Positions 24,000 through 32,162 of a stretch of DNA of 64,000 bases are shown one piece after another. The notes below the pieces were generated by a model. The model worked only from the letters and a program-made list of their open reading frames with translations, was not told where the DNA came from and searched no databases. Within the stretch, counting starts at the first letter, position 1, and every line of letters begins with the position of its first letter. The position numbers were made by a program, and so were the translations under genes. The DNA comes from RUG14223 sp051881075 (GTDB lineage: Bacteria > Bacillota > Clostridia > Oscillospirales > Acutalibacteraceae). The stretch covers positions 1 to 64,000 of the forward strand of contig JBJEPE010000003.1 of the NCBI GenBank assembly GCA_051881075.1, written 5' to 3'.

Positions 24000-25415
24000 A
24001 TGGAGAAAAAAGAAAAAACATCAGTAAAAAAAATACTTTTTTCAATAGGCGTACCCATACTTATTGTTATACTAATATTATTGATATGGCAAATGCTGTT
24101 ACCAAGAGAAAGCAACACGGCTTTTTTAAAGGCTTGGCTTTATGACGGCAATGCAACACAGGAAGAAATGGACAGAGTAAATCAATATGTTCAAGATGCC
24201 TATGTTATGATAGAAGCCAAAAAGTATGATGACGCCATAGATCTTATGACAAAGGCGATCAAGCTTTATGACGGAGATCATGAAACGTATCTACTTAGAG
24301 GTTATGCCTATACATATAAGTTAGACATAGAAAACGCAGAAAAAGACTATAAGAAGGCTCTTGAGCTGGCACCTGAAAGCTATATGGTGAACGAGGCACT
24401 AGCGGATTTGTACTTTAATAAGCAGGAATATGAAAAGGCAGTAGAATATTACGATAAAAGCATAGAGATTAAATCGGATAACAGAGATGCTGTAGAAAAG
24501 AAAATCATGACGTTGATGGAGAAAGAGGACTATGACGCCGCCATTAAGTGTTGCGAAGAGTTGTATAATGCCGATAAGTCTGATATAGTAGCTATGGCAA
24601 CGATGGGAGATTGCTATTATCACAAGAATGATTATGAAAAGGCTCTTGATATATACGATGAGGCTGTTGCAAGCTGTCAGGTTAAGGGCGATGTAGAAAA
24701 TTTAACTAAGCTATATCTCTCAATAGGTACCTGTTACCTTATGAATGAAAACTACGATAAGGCAATACAATTTCTTACAGAGTATATCAATACAGCAAGT
24801 ACTGTATCACTTGACGCTTATTTAAATAGAGGTATAGCATATTATAATCATACGGATTATACAAATACTATAGCCGATATGACAGTAGTTATTGAAAGCG
24901 ACTATGAGAAGTCTAAGGCCTGTCTGTACAGAGGTATGTCATATTATTTAAAGTACGAATATGCGTCTGCCGTAGATGACCTAAAGTTTTACTTAGAAGA
25001 AAATCCGGATAGTACAGACTATTACATAAACCTGGCAGTATCACTTGACTTTTCGGGTGAAAAGGATGAGGCAAAAAAGTGGTATTTAAAGAGCATACAG
25101 GCAGAGCAGAGTGTAGATCTTGCAAATTATAATGTTGCCTTTATTTACTTTGCAGATAATGAATTTGAAATTTCAGCAAAATATTTTACATATTGTATAG
25201 AGCATGAATATAACTTGGATTACGCATACTATAACAGAGGTATGTGCTACTATTACATGAAGGATTATTACAGTATGTATGAGGACCTTACAAAGATGGT
25301 AGATATAACAAAGGATGAAGATATGAAAGAGAATGCTCAGGATATAATCAACGGTGTAATTGAGCAGGGAATTATAGACGGAAGTAATACTTCAAGTAAT
25401 CCTCAGGGAGCGTAA
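24000..25415 (+). CDS. Membrane-anchored TPR-repeat protein
   Basis: The 471-residue protein has a basic N-terminus, one transmembrane helix (about 11-30) and about ten tetratricopeptide repeats through residue ~450. Typical pairs are YDDAIDLMTKAIKLYDGDHE, YEKAVEYYDKSIEIKSDN and NYDKAIQFLTEYINTAS. TPR arrays bind protein partners; this one is probably extracytoplasmic because the anchor is N-terminal. ATG 24000 follows AGGAGG. It lies 55 bases before coaX but there is no sign of a functional link. Confidence 0.85.
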   Translation: MEKKEKTSVKKILFSIGVPILIVILILLIWQMLLPRESNTAFLKAWLYDGNATQEEMDRVNQYVQDAYVMIEAKKYDDAIDLMTKAIKLYDGDHETYLLRGYAYTYKLDIENAEKDYKKALELAPESYMVNEALADLYFNKQEYEKAVEYYDKSIEIKSDNRDAVEKKIMTLMEKEDYDAAIKCCEELYNADKSDIVAMATMGDCYYHKNDYEKALDIYDEAVASCQVKGDVENLTKLYLSIGTCYLMNENYDKAIQFLTEYINTASTVSLDAYLNRGIAYYNHTDYTNTIADMTVVIESDYEKSKACLYRGMSYYLKYEYASAVDDLKFYLEENPDSTDYYINLAVSLDFSGEKDEAKKWYLKSIQAEQSVDLANYNVAFIYFADNEFEISAKYFTYCIEHEYNLDYAYYNRGMCYYYMKDYYSMYEDLTKMVDITKDEDMKENAQDIINGVIEQGIIDGSNTSSNPQGA

Positions 25416-25470
25416 TATCACGGCATTTGCCGTTATATTTATAAAAATTTAAATGAAAGGAATGTTGCGT

Positions 25471-26238
25471 ATGCTTTTAACCCTTGATATTGGTAATACC
25501 AATATAAGCATGGGCGTGTATGATGGCAGAGAATTGAAATTCGTAGCACGATTATCAACTGACCGTTTACGTACAAAAGATCAATATGCGGTTGATATAC
25601 GTGCAATTCTTGACATTTACAAAACACCTATGCAACGGATAACCGGTTCAATTATTTGCTCGGTAGTGCCACAGCTTACAAATTCTATTAAAGAAGCTGT
25701 ACGTTCACTTACGGGTACGGTTCCGCTTATCGTAGGTCCCGGTATAAAGACGGGGCTCAACATCAAGATAAGCAATCCTTCACAGCTTGGCGCGGATTTA
25801 GTTGCAGGTTGTGTCGGGGCCATTGAACATTATCCATGCCCATCAATAATTATTGATATGGGTACGGCTACCACAATAATGGTAGTAGGCAGAGATAAGG
25901 GTATGCTGGGCGGATGTATAATTCCGGGTATGGTAATATCCATGGAAGCCCTTACATCACGTACCGCACTACTGCAATCGGTAAGCTTTGAAGCGCCGCA
26001 AACGGTAGTAGGCACCAATACTGTAGATTGTATGCGATCCGGACTTATTTACGGAAACGCCGCAATGATAGACGGTATGTGTGACCGAATTGAGCAGGAG
26101 ATGAACGAAAAATGCACCGTAGTGGCTACAGGCGGCCTTGCGGGAATTGTTGTGAACTGCTGTAAGCGTAAGATAGAGCTGAACCCGAACCTTTTACTAG
26201 AGGGTATGCGAATTATCTACGAAAAAAACAAAAACTAA
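25471..26238 (+). CDS. coaX: Type III pantothenate kinase
   Basis: The 255-residue protein catalyses ATP-dependent phosphorylation of pantothenate, the first step of coenzyme A synthesis. It has the ASKHA/acetate-kinase-fold motifs MLLTLDIGNTNI (phosphate 1), QLGADLVAGCVGA, IIDMGTATTIMVV (phosphate 2) and VVATGGLAG (adenosine). The length is normal for CoaX. ATG 25471 is chosen over 25453 and 25462 because AAAGGA sits ten bases before it and the family begins MLL-x-DIGNTN. It forms a vitamin/cofactor operon with the ECF S component and birA. Confidence 0.95.
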   Translation: MLLTLDIGNTNISMGVYDGRELKFVARLSTDRLRTKDQYAVDIRAILDIYKTPMQRITGSIICSVVPQLTNSIKEAVRSLTGTVPLIVGPGIKTGLNIKISNPSQLGADLVAGCVGAIEHYPCPSIIIDMGTATTIMVVGRDKGMLGGCIIPGMVISMEALTSRTALLQSVSFEAPQTVVGTNTVDCMRSGLIYGNAAMIDGMCDRIEQEMNEKCTVVATGGLAGIVVNCCKRKIELNPNLLLEGMRIIYEKNKN

Positions 26239-26291
26239 AAAATTAAAAACATGAAACGGAGGTCAAAGCGTCATTTGACGTAAGATACTTT

Positions 26292-26891
26292 ATGAACAAG
26301 AAATTTAAAACCATTGATTTAGCAATATTAGGAATTTTCTCCGCGCTTATTATAATACTTGCATTTACACCTATCGGTATGATATCGTTTGGCGTTGTAT
26401 CGGCTACAACGGTACATATTCCCGTAATTATAGGAGCCGTAGTGTTGGGTGTTAAGTACGGCTTTATTCTCGGCTTGGTAATGGGACTTGCCAGCCTTGT
26501 AAGGGCGGCGACAATGCCGGTGTCGGTACTTGATCCACTCTTTGTAAACCCGCTTGTTTCAGTTTTACCCAGAATTTTAATCGGTGTAGTTACAGCGGCT
26601 GTATTTGCGCTTTTAATGAAGCTGTTTAAAAATAATAAGTTTACGCCTATAGCCGCAGGTATATCAGCAGTAGCAGGTACAATAACAAACACAGTATTTG
26701 TACTCGGTATTCTTGCCGCAATCTATGGCGAAGAGATTGCCACAACTACATTGCAGGCTTCATTAAAGCTTATATTCGGTACAATTATCGGTACTAACGG
26801 ACTTATCGAGATAGCCGCCGCAGTCGTGCTTACGGCACCTATTGCAACGGCGCTTATTAAGGTCAAAAATAATATGAAATCATATAGATAA
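26292..26891 (+). CDS. ECF transporter S component, probably for pantothenate
   Basis: The 199-residue protein has six transmembrane helices and the S-component pattern LAILGIFSALIIILAF, TTVHIPVIIGAVVLGVKYG and DPLFVNPLVSVLPRILIG. This is the folate/pantothenate-type subgroup (PanT). S components bind the vitamin and dock on a shared EcfAAT module that is not in this window. Placement between coaX and birA supports pantothenate; biotin is a second choice, though the sequence lacks BioY features. GGAGG lies 29 bases before ATG 26292, with a perfect 6 bp hairpin (26262-26279) in between that could shorten the distance. Confidence 0.8.
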   Translation: MNKKFKTIDLAILGIFSALIIILAFTPIGMISFGVVSATTVHIPVIIGAVVLGVKYGFILGLVMGLASLVRAATMPVSVLDPLFVNPLVSVLPRILIGVVTAAVFALLMKLFKNNKFTPIAAGISAVAGTITNTVFVLGILAAIYGEEIATTTLQASLKLIFGTIIGTNGLIEIAAAVVLTAPIATALIKVKNNMKSYR

Positions 26892-26906
26892 AGGCGAGGT
26901 ATAGAC

Positions 26907-27707
26907 TTGACGGAGCGTAACTCAGAATTGGAAACAATTATAAAAAATAAATTAAAAACCGACTATATAGGCAAAAACCTGTATTACTATAATGCAGTAG
27001 ACTCCACTAATCTTACCGTTAAACAATTAGCGGAAAACGGCGAAGCATCTGGAGCGGTAGTTGTTTCTGAAATTCAGCTTAAGGGCAGAGGCAGACTGGG
27101 CAGACAATGGCAGTCATTAGCTACCGAGAGCTTGTATTTCAGCTTTCTGATACGTTCCGATATTTCAGCAGAGAAAGCATCCGGAATAACATTAATAGCA
27201 GGGCTTTGCGTATGCAAAGCCTTGCGTGAGCTTTGCGGTATAGACGCTAAGATAAAGTGGCCTAATGATATCATTGTCGGTAATAAAAAGATATGCGGCA
27301 TACTTACTGAGCTATCCGCAAACGGAGTAAACATGAACTATGCAGTAATAGGCATAGGCATTAATATCTCAAACAGAAGCTTTGCGGAGGATATAGCAAA
27401 TAAAGCAGGCTCAGTATATCTGGCTACAGGTGTTGAATACTCTAAGCAAGATGTGCTGTGCGCTGTGCTTAATGAGCTTGATCTGCATTACGATGCCCTT
27501 TGTAACGGAATGGATGAAGGTATTGTCAATGAATATAAGAGCCTTTGTGCTACTTTAGGGCGTGAGGTCACTGTTCAAAGGTATGATACGGGTAATATTA
27601 TAGGAATAGCTAAAAGCATAACCGACAGCGGAGAGCTTGTAATAACCGTAAACGGAAAAGATTTTGTAGTCAATAGCGGTGAAGTAACCGTTCAGGGAAT
27701 ATATTAA
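26907..27707 (+). CDS. birA: Biotin-[acetyl-CoA-carboxylase] ligase, without regulatory HTH
   Basis: The 266-residue protein has the BirA catalytic core: STNLTVKQLAENG, LKGRGRLGRQWQS (biotinyl-AMP binding loop), YFSFLIR, and KWPNDIIVGNKKICGIL (catalytic Lys), followed by the C-terminal SH3-like domain (about 220-266). There is no N-terminal DNA-binding domain, so it attaches biotin to carboxylases but should not act as a repressor. It starts at TTG 26907 behind GGCGAGG. It lies 15 bases after the transporter gene, in one operon. Confidence 0.93.
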   Translation: MTERNSELETIIKNKLKTDYIGKNLYYYNAVDSTNLTVKQLAENGEASGAVVVSEIQLKGRGRLGRQWQSLATESLYFSFLIRSDISAEKASGITLIAGLCVCKALRELCGIDAKIKWPNDIIVGNKKICGILTELSANGVNMNYAVIGIGINISNRSFAEDIANKAGSVYLATGVEYSKQDVLCAVLNELDLHYDALCNGMDEGIVNEYKSLCATLGREVTVQRYDTGNIIGIAKSITDSGELVITVNGKDFVVNSGEVTVQGIY

Positions 27708-27769
27708 AAGAAATTTTATAAAAAGTATTGATTTTTCTATTTTTATGTGCTAAAATAGGTATGTTAGTT

Positions 27770-27857
27770 GCTGGTGTGGTGGAATAGGCAGACACAAGGG
27801 ACTTAAAATCCCTCGGACTAATACTCCGTGCCGGTTCAAGTCCGGCCACCAGCACCA
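27770..27857 (+). tRNA. tRNA-Leu (anticodon UAA)
   Basis: A class II tRNA with acceptor GCTGGTG/CACCAGC, anticodon loop CTTAAAA (anticodon TAA), variable arm CGGACTAATACTCCG and T loop GTTCAAG. A CCA end is encoded. An island-like, AT-rich region follows it directly. Confidence 0.97.
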
Positions 27858-28094
27858 TGAAAGAAACCGCTTTTGTCTTTTGGACAAAAGCGTTTTCTTT
27901 CAGTTAAATCCGTACTTCGTCCGGAAGAAATCCATCTTCGATGGATGAAATCACTTCGTGATGAAATCCGCCTTACGGCGGAAGATAGGACGGATTTGAT
28001 TTCATCCACTTAGTGGATTTCATCTACAAAGCAGATTTCATCCTTGCATAAGCAAGGATTTTATTGTATTATAAAGATGAGATAATTGCGTGGC
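27858..28094 (+). repeat. Multi-hairpin dispersed repeat, copy 3 (full length)
   Basis: This copy begins at the base after the tRNA CCA and runs through the same hairpin chain as 5985-6210, including the left long hairpin (about 27861-27899), the outer stem and the TCCTTGC/GCAAGGA right end. Changes are few and mostly in loops or compensated (TTTGTGA to TTCGTGA; TCTGCAAAGC to TCTACAAAGC). Confidence 0.85.
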
Positions 28095-28301
28095 ATAAAA
28101 TAAACTTGCGCTTTTGTCTACCAAGACAAGAGAGGTTGAGTGTATTGATGATGATAACAATTATCGGATTCTGTAATGAGAGTTGTGCAATCATCATTTT
28201 ATAAGGTGTTTCACTTGGAATTAAAAATGGTGAATGCGATTGGAGAATGGATATTTATCACAGAAATAAATAACTAAATAAATAAAGTGGAGGTTCTTAT
28301 T

Positions 28302-28550
28302 ATGGGACGGATGATTAATAAGAAAATATATATGGAAAAATTAATAGAAGTGCTGGATGAAACTTATCCTAATACAGATTATAGAAAGATGAGCCGGTAT
28401 GGAATTACAAATAAGGTTGATGAACAGATGTCTAAATATGTGGTGAAAACATTTGGACATAGTTGTGATGGTATCCAGCTCAAGGATTTGATTATAGAAA
28501 GCAAAGCTTTGTTTGAAGAATGCTTGGAAGAACTTGGAATTACAAAATGA
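28302..28550 (+). CDS. Hypothetical 82-residue protein
   Basis: A small, charged, helical protein (KKIYMEKLIEVLDETYPNTD, LKDLIIESKALFEECLEELG) starting at ATG 28302, eight bases after GGAGG. A GTG at 28287 is a weaker start. It lies alone between the hairpin repeat and a terminator. No family recognised. Confidence 0.65.
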   Translation: MGRMINKKIYMEKLIEVLDETYPNTDYRKMSRYGITNKVDEQMSKYVVKTFGHSCDGIQLKDLIIESKALFEECLEELGITK

Positions 28551-28718
28551 TTAAAAAACTGGATAACAAGAATTGCTCTTATACTGGAAAAATACTTATG
28601 TAAGCTTTTCTGGAAAATCAGACTGTAAATTAGTGAGCTGTTTGAGTAAGACTGTACACTACTTTTGTTCCTTCTTACCCCTATTCATACACCGTTTGTT
28701 CGCTCTTTGGCAGAAAAC

Positions 28719-28757
28719 AAACCTCTTTTATCTACCACGACAAGAGAGGTTTTTATT
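28719..28757 (+). terminator. Terminator after the 82-residue protein gene
   Basis: The stem AAACCTCTT/AAGAGAGGTTT is followed by TTATTTT. It is the same family as the terminator at 9773, with the shared loop TCTACCACGA. Between 28551 and here there is only an unsupported short frame. Confidence 0.75.
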
Positions 28758-28940
28758 TTGTAGACCTAATTGCTAACCCCAATTTTATAATTAGTAGTAT
28801 TAGAAAATTGAGAAAACTAATCTTACATATATTAAAGTACATAGAGTAATTATTAAAAAAACGTTTTTTAGTCCTAAATTATTTAATAATGTTTATTTTT
28901 AATTTGCCAAAAAAATAGTTGAAAAAATAGATTTTAATAT

Positions 28941-28988
28941 TTGACATTTATGGAAATCATGATATAATATCATAAGTAGACTACTTAT
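28941..28988 (+). promoter_or_regulatory. Consensus promoter with a palindromic operator
   Basis: TTGACA (28941-28946), 16 bp, TATAAT (28963-28968). Immediately after it is a perfect 8 bp inverted repeat, ATAAGTAG-A-CTACTTAT (28972-28988), over the likely start point, a classic repressor-site position. Confidence 0.7.
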
Positions 28989-29008
28989 AGTTATTAGGAG
29001 ATGATTAT

Positions 29009-29050
29009 ATGATTTTTAAAAATATGTATTTCAAAATAAAAGTCTTTTAG
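29009..29050 (+). CDS. 13-residue leader peptide
   Basis: ATG 29009, eight bases after GGAG, opens MIFKNMYFKIKVF and stops at the first arm of the terminator at 29049. Short leader-terminator pairs like this control antibiotic-resistance and mobile genes by translation-coupled attenuation. No structural gene remains downstream. The peptide is rich in Phe and Lys. Confidence 0.5.
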   Translation: MIFKNMYFKIKVF

Positions 29051-29092
29051 AGGTATCATTAGTATTAGTATATACTGTGATACCTCTTTTTT
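29049..29092 (+). terminator. Terminator/attenuator after the leader peptide
   Basis: A 10 bp perfect stem AGAGGTATCA/TGATACCTCT (29049-29058 with 29078-29087) with an inner AGTATATACT palindrome is followed by six T. Its first arm overlaps the leader stop codon. Confidence 0.8.
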
Positions 29093-29143
29093 ATTAGATC
29101 CTGTATAAGTTAATGAAGAAAATAATATGAGTTATATTTAAGG

Positions 29144-29305
29144 GTATCAACAGAATACCAATCAAGAGAAGGACTTAATATTTCAAAGCAAAATGAAAGA
29201 TTAGAGGATTTTGTAAATTTAAAGGCTATGAAATAATAGATTGTTATGCAGATAATAGTATAATTTTTAAAATCAGTAATCATAAAGCGGAATTTGAAAG
29301 GTAAA
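29144..29305 (+). pseudogene. Remnant of a serine recombinase gene
   Basis: GTATCAACAGAATACCAATC begins a stretch that reads VSTEYQSREGLNISKQNERLEDF. After a one-base shift it continues KFKGYEIIDCYADNS, then ends in NHKAEFER. This is the N-terminal resolvase domain of a large serine recombinase (RVSTxxQ...GYEIIDxYADxG), broken by frameshifts and lacking the start and the rest. Confidence 0.75.
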
Positions 29306-29361
29306 AAAGTGATATTAGATCTAAATGATATAATATAAAAGATTGCAAAAGGAGTGTAGAT

Positions 29362-30027
29362 ATGGATAATAACTTGAATTTAATTGTAATGCTGACACAT
29401 AACGATATAACAGTAAATAATGCTTATGAAGTATTTAAAGAGTGTAAAAATTCTAAAGCAGAGTTTTTTGGATTTAAAGAAGAACCGTTACCTTTTGAAG
29501 AAATGAAAAAGCTATATAGATATATGAAGGACTGTGGAAAAAAGACAGTTCTGGAGGTCGTAGCATATACAGAAAAAGAAGGGCTTGATGGGGCTAAGGT
29601 GGCTGTAGAATGCGAATGTGATGTCCTTATGGGAACGATGTATTCTGACTCCATTAATGAATTTTGTAAAGAAAATAATCTTAAATATATGCCGTTTATC
29701 GGTAAAGTTATAGATCGCCCTTCTATACTTGAGGGAACTATTGATAATATGATAAATGAAGCCAATAACCTATTAAAAAAAGGTGTTTACGGTTTTGATT
29801 TATTGGGATATAGATTTACCGGAAATGCAGCTGAACTTAATAAGAGGTTTGTATCTGAAGTTAATGCGCCGGTGTGTATAGCCGGTAGTGTAAATAGTTA
29901 TGAAAGACTTGATGAGCTAAAAGACGCTAACCCATGGGCATTTACTATCGGCGGAGCATTTTTTGAAAATAAATTTGGCAATGATTTTAGTGAGCAAATT
30001 AACAAGGTTTGCGCATATATGGAATAA
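29362..30027 (+). CDS. Putative TIM-barrel protein, function unknown
   Basis: The 221-residue protein has alternating strand/helix pattern and glycine turns of a phosphate-binding beta/alpha barrel: LNLIVMLTHNDITV, KKTVLEVVAYTEKEG, CDVLMGTMYS, GVYGFDLLGYRF, PVCIAGSVNSYERLDEL and FTIGGAFFENKFG. The last two are like the phosphate-gripping strands 7 and 8 of HisA/NanE-type barrels. I do not recognise the exact family; an epimerase or aldolase acting on a phosphorylated sugar is a guess. ATG 29362 has AAAGGAG upstream. AT-rich, like its neighbours to 31460. Confidence 0.65.
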   Translation: MDNNLNLIVMLTHNDITVNNAYEVFKECKNSKAEFFGFKEEPLPFEEMKKLYRYMKDCGKKTVLEVVAYTEKEGLDGAKVAVECECDVLMGTMYSDSINEFCKENNLKYMPFIGKVIDRPSILEGTIDNMINEANNLLKKGVYGFDLLGYRFTGNAAELNKRFVSEVNAPVCIAGSVNSYERLDELKDANPWAFTIGGAFFENKFGNDFSEQINKVCAYME

Positions 30028-30082
30028 ATCAATTAGGTACTTATAGTATTTTGAAAATATGTTACATAAATTGGAGGACTAT

Positions 30083-30637
30083 ATGTTTAAGGTATTTTAT
30101 CCTTATGAGTATGTTGATAGTGTGTTTTCTATTGATTATAATAAACTATATGATAAAGGATATCGAGGGATAATCTTTGATATAGATAACACTTTAGTAC
30201 ATCACGGTGATGATTCAACCAAAGAAATAGACGAGTTATTTATAACAATTCAAAAGATTGGATTTAAAACACTCTTGCTGTCTAATAATGATGAAGAGAG
30301 GGTAAAAAGATTTCTAAAAAATATAGATTCTTTATATATATGCGATGCTGAAAAACCGAAAGTACATAATTATTTAAAAGCTGTTGAAATGATGAGTATA
30401 GATAAGGGACAGGCCTTATTTATAGGGGATCAAATTTTTACAGATATATTAGGAGCTAATAAAAGTGGAATAGCAAATATTTTAGTTCAGTTTATAAGAG
30501 CTGAGGGCGAAAAGAAAATAGGAAAAAGAAGACAAATTGAAAACATAATTCTTAAATTTTATAAAAATAATAAGAGTTCACAACATAGACTTGGAAATAT
30601 TGCAAAGAAAGAGGAAAAAGTAAAAGATGTTATTTAA
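30083..30637 (+). CDS. YqeG-family HAD phosphatase
   Basis: The 184-residue protein is a HAD subclass IIIA phosphatase of the YqeG type. Motif I is GIIFDIDNTLV, motif II TLLLSNN, the motif III lysine lies in AEKPKVHNYLKA, and motif IV is LFIGDQIFTDILGANKSG. ATG 30083 follows TTGGAGG; an ATG at 30059 lacks one. Its stop overlaps the next gene by 11 bases. In core genomes yqeG neighbours yqeH/aroE, which is not the case here, so this copy is probably part of a transferred AT-rich cluster. Confidence 0.85.
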   Translation: MFKVFYPYEYVDSVFSIDYNKLYDKGYRGIIFDIDNTLVHHGDDSTKEIDELFITIQKIGFKTLLLSNNDEERVKRFLKNIDSLYICDAEKPKVHNYLKAVEMMSIDKGQALFIGDQIFTDILGANKSGIANILVQFIRAEGEKKIGKRRQIENIILKFYKNNKSSQHRLGNIAKKEEKVKDVI

Positions 30638-31460
30638 CAAAAATAAAAATTTTAGCGATCTTAATCCGTTTTTTTATACTATTTCTACATATAAAGGAAT
30701 TTTAATAAGAACAATAAAAAATCTATTAAGCAAGGAGAAATTTGCAACATCAAAGCAAGAAGAAAAGCTTTCAAATATTGTTTCTGAATATAATTCAACC
30801 ATAATAAAAAAGGGCAAAGATATAGATCCTGTAACTCAAGAAAATAAAGCTGTAAATATAAAACTGGCATCATCCAAAATTACAGGAATTATAATTCATC
30901 CGGGAGAGGTTTTTTCTTTTTGGAAAATGGTTGGTGCAGCTAATAAAAGAAACGGATATAAAGACGGCAGAGTAATAAAATTTGATAAACTGATGACCGG
31001 TACCGGTGGGGGTTTATGCAATTTGGCTAATACAATTAATAATCTTATATTGCATAGTCCATTACAAATTGTGGAATTTAATAAACATTCTGATGCGTTA
31101 GCATATGATATTGGACATCGAGTACCTTTGGCCAACGGAACGTCAGTCAGCTATAATTATGTTGATTATAGATTTAAGAACAATACCGATCAAGACGTAC
31201 AGCTAGTATTATGGTGCGATAGCGAAAAACTGTATGGAGAATTACGAAGTCAGCGGGAATTTCCTTATAGGTATGAACTGATAGAGGAAAATCATCACTT
31301 TGAAAAGGAAAATGATAATTATTATAGGGTTTCACAAATCTATCGAAATACTATTGAAAAAGATACAGGAAACATAATCAATAAGGAGCTTATTTGGGAC
31401 AATCATTCGCTTGTTATGTTTGATTATAATTTAATTCCAAAAGAGCAAATAAAAGTATAA
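30627..31460 (+). CDS. VanW-family protein
   Basis: The 277-residue protein carries the VanW domain: ITGIIIHPGEVFSFWKMVGA, GGGLCNLANTINNLILHSPLQIVE and RVPLANGTSVSYNYVDYRFKN. VanW occurs in vanB-type glycopeptide resistance clusters, but its function is unknown and most copies are not linked to resistance. No van ligase or sensor genes are present here. It starts inside the end of the YqeG-like gene with AAAGAGG upstream, so the two are coupled. Confidence 0.88.
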   Translation: MLFNKNKNFSDLNPFFYTISTYKGILIRTIKNLLSKEKFATSKQEEKLSNIVSEYNSTIIKKGKDIDPVTQENKAVNIKLASSKITGIIIHPGEVFSFWKMVGAANKRNGYKDGRVIKFDKLMTGTGGGLCNLANTINNLILHSPLQIVEFNKHSDALAYDIGHRVPLANGTSVSYNYVDYRFKNNTDQDVQLVLWCDSEKLYGELRSQREFPYRYELIEENHHFEKENDNYYRVSQIYRNTIEKDTGNIINKELIWDNHSLVMFDYNLIPKEQIKV

Positions 31461-31618
31461 AATATAATTTTTTAGTTATTTGTATTGCTTTTTGTAAAGA
31501 AAAGATAGACGGTAAGCCAAACCATGGCTCAGGAATATTGTAAATGAGCTTATTATGTCAACTTACCTTAAAAAATACGCAACTTAGGTTTAAAAAATGA
31601 CCACTTACCGATAAACTA

Positions 31619-31647
31619 TTTACAAACCGTTACCTTTTTTGTATAAT
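31619..31647 (+). promoter_or_regulatory. Promoter of the LytTR gene, with possible LytTR direct repeats
   Basis: TTTACA (31619-31624), 17 bp, TATAAT (31642-31647). ACCGATAAAC (about 31607) and ACCGTTACCT (about 31627) are about two helical turns apart and resemble LytTR-type repeats, suggesting autoregulation. Confidence 0.6.
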
Positions 31648-31676
31648 AGGGTCATATTAAGGGAAGGAAAAAAGCT

Positions 31677-32162
31677 ATGGTACGTAAGGTTAGAATTGAG
31701 ATTGACAGTGAGGCAGAGGAAGAGATAATTATCAGATGCCACAAGCTTACTGATGAAATTTTGGAGTTACAGCGAATAGCTGAACAGGGTGCACCGTCAT
31801 CAGTAAACAGGATTTCATTGACAATCGGCGATAATGAGTACTTTGTACCAATAGATAACATCCTTTTCTTTGAAACAGATGACGGTTATACGTTTGCACA
31901 CACAAAAAATAAAGTTTACCGCACAGGATTAAAGCTGTATGAGCTTACACAGATGCTGCCAAATACGTTTATGCGTGTTTCTAAGTGTTGCGTTCTTAAC
32001 ACAAATATTGTATCTTCTATTAAAAAGAATGTTACAGGGGTTTGTGAGGCATACTTTAGCGGATGCGATAAAAAGGTATATGTGTCAAGAATGTATTATA
32101 AACCGTTCAGAGAAATATTATCAGAAAGACATGGTGTATTATATTATGAAAACAAAAAATAA
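31677..32162 (+). CDS. LytTR-family transcriptional regulator
   Basis: The 161-residue protein has a short helical N-terminal part and a C-terminal LytTR DNA-binding domain (about 60-155: EYFVPIDNILFFETDDGYTF, YELTQMLPNTFMRVSKCCVLNTNIV, KKVYVSRMYYKPFREIL). There is no receiver domain, so it is one of the one-component LytTR regulators usually encoded beside a small membrane protein. That arrangement is seen here: the next gene overlaps its end. Confidence 0.9.
   Translation: MVRKVRIEIDSEAEEEIIIRCHKLTDEILELQRIAEQGAPSSVNRISLTIGDNEYFVPIDNILFFETDDGYTFAHTKNKVYRTGLKLYELTQMLPNTFMRVSKCCVLNTNIVSSIKKNVTGVCEAYFSGCDKKVYVSRMYYKPFREILSERHGVLYYENKK

Noticed and set aside
28573..28776. 67-codon frame after the 82-residue protein gene
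   Set aside because: It runs through the terminator at 28719, has no ribosome site and a Cys/Phe-rich random-looking sequence.
30627..31460. Vancomycin resistance cluster
   Set aside because: Only a VanW-family gene is present; there are no ligase, dehydrogenase, dipeptidase or VanRS genes.
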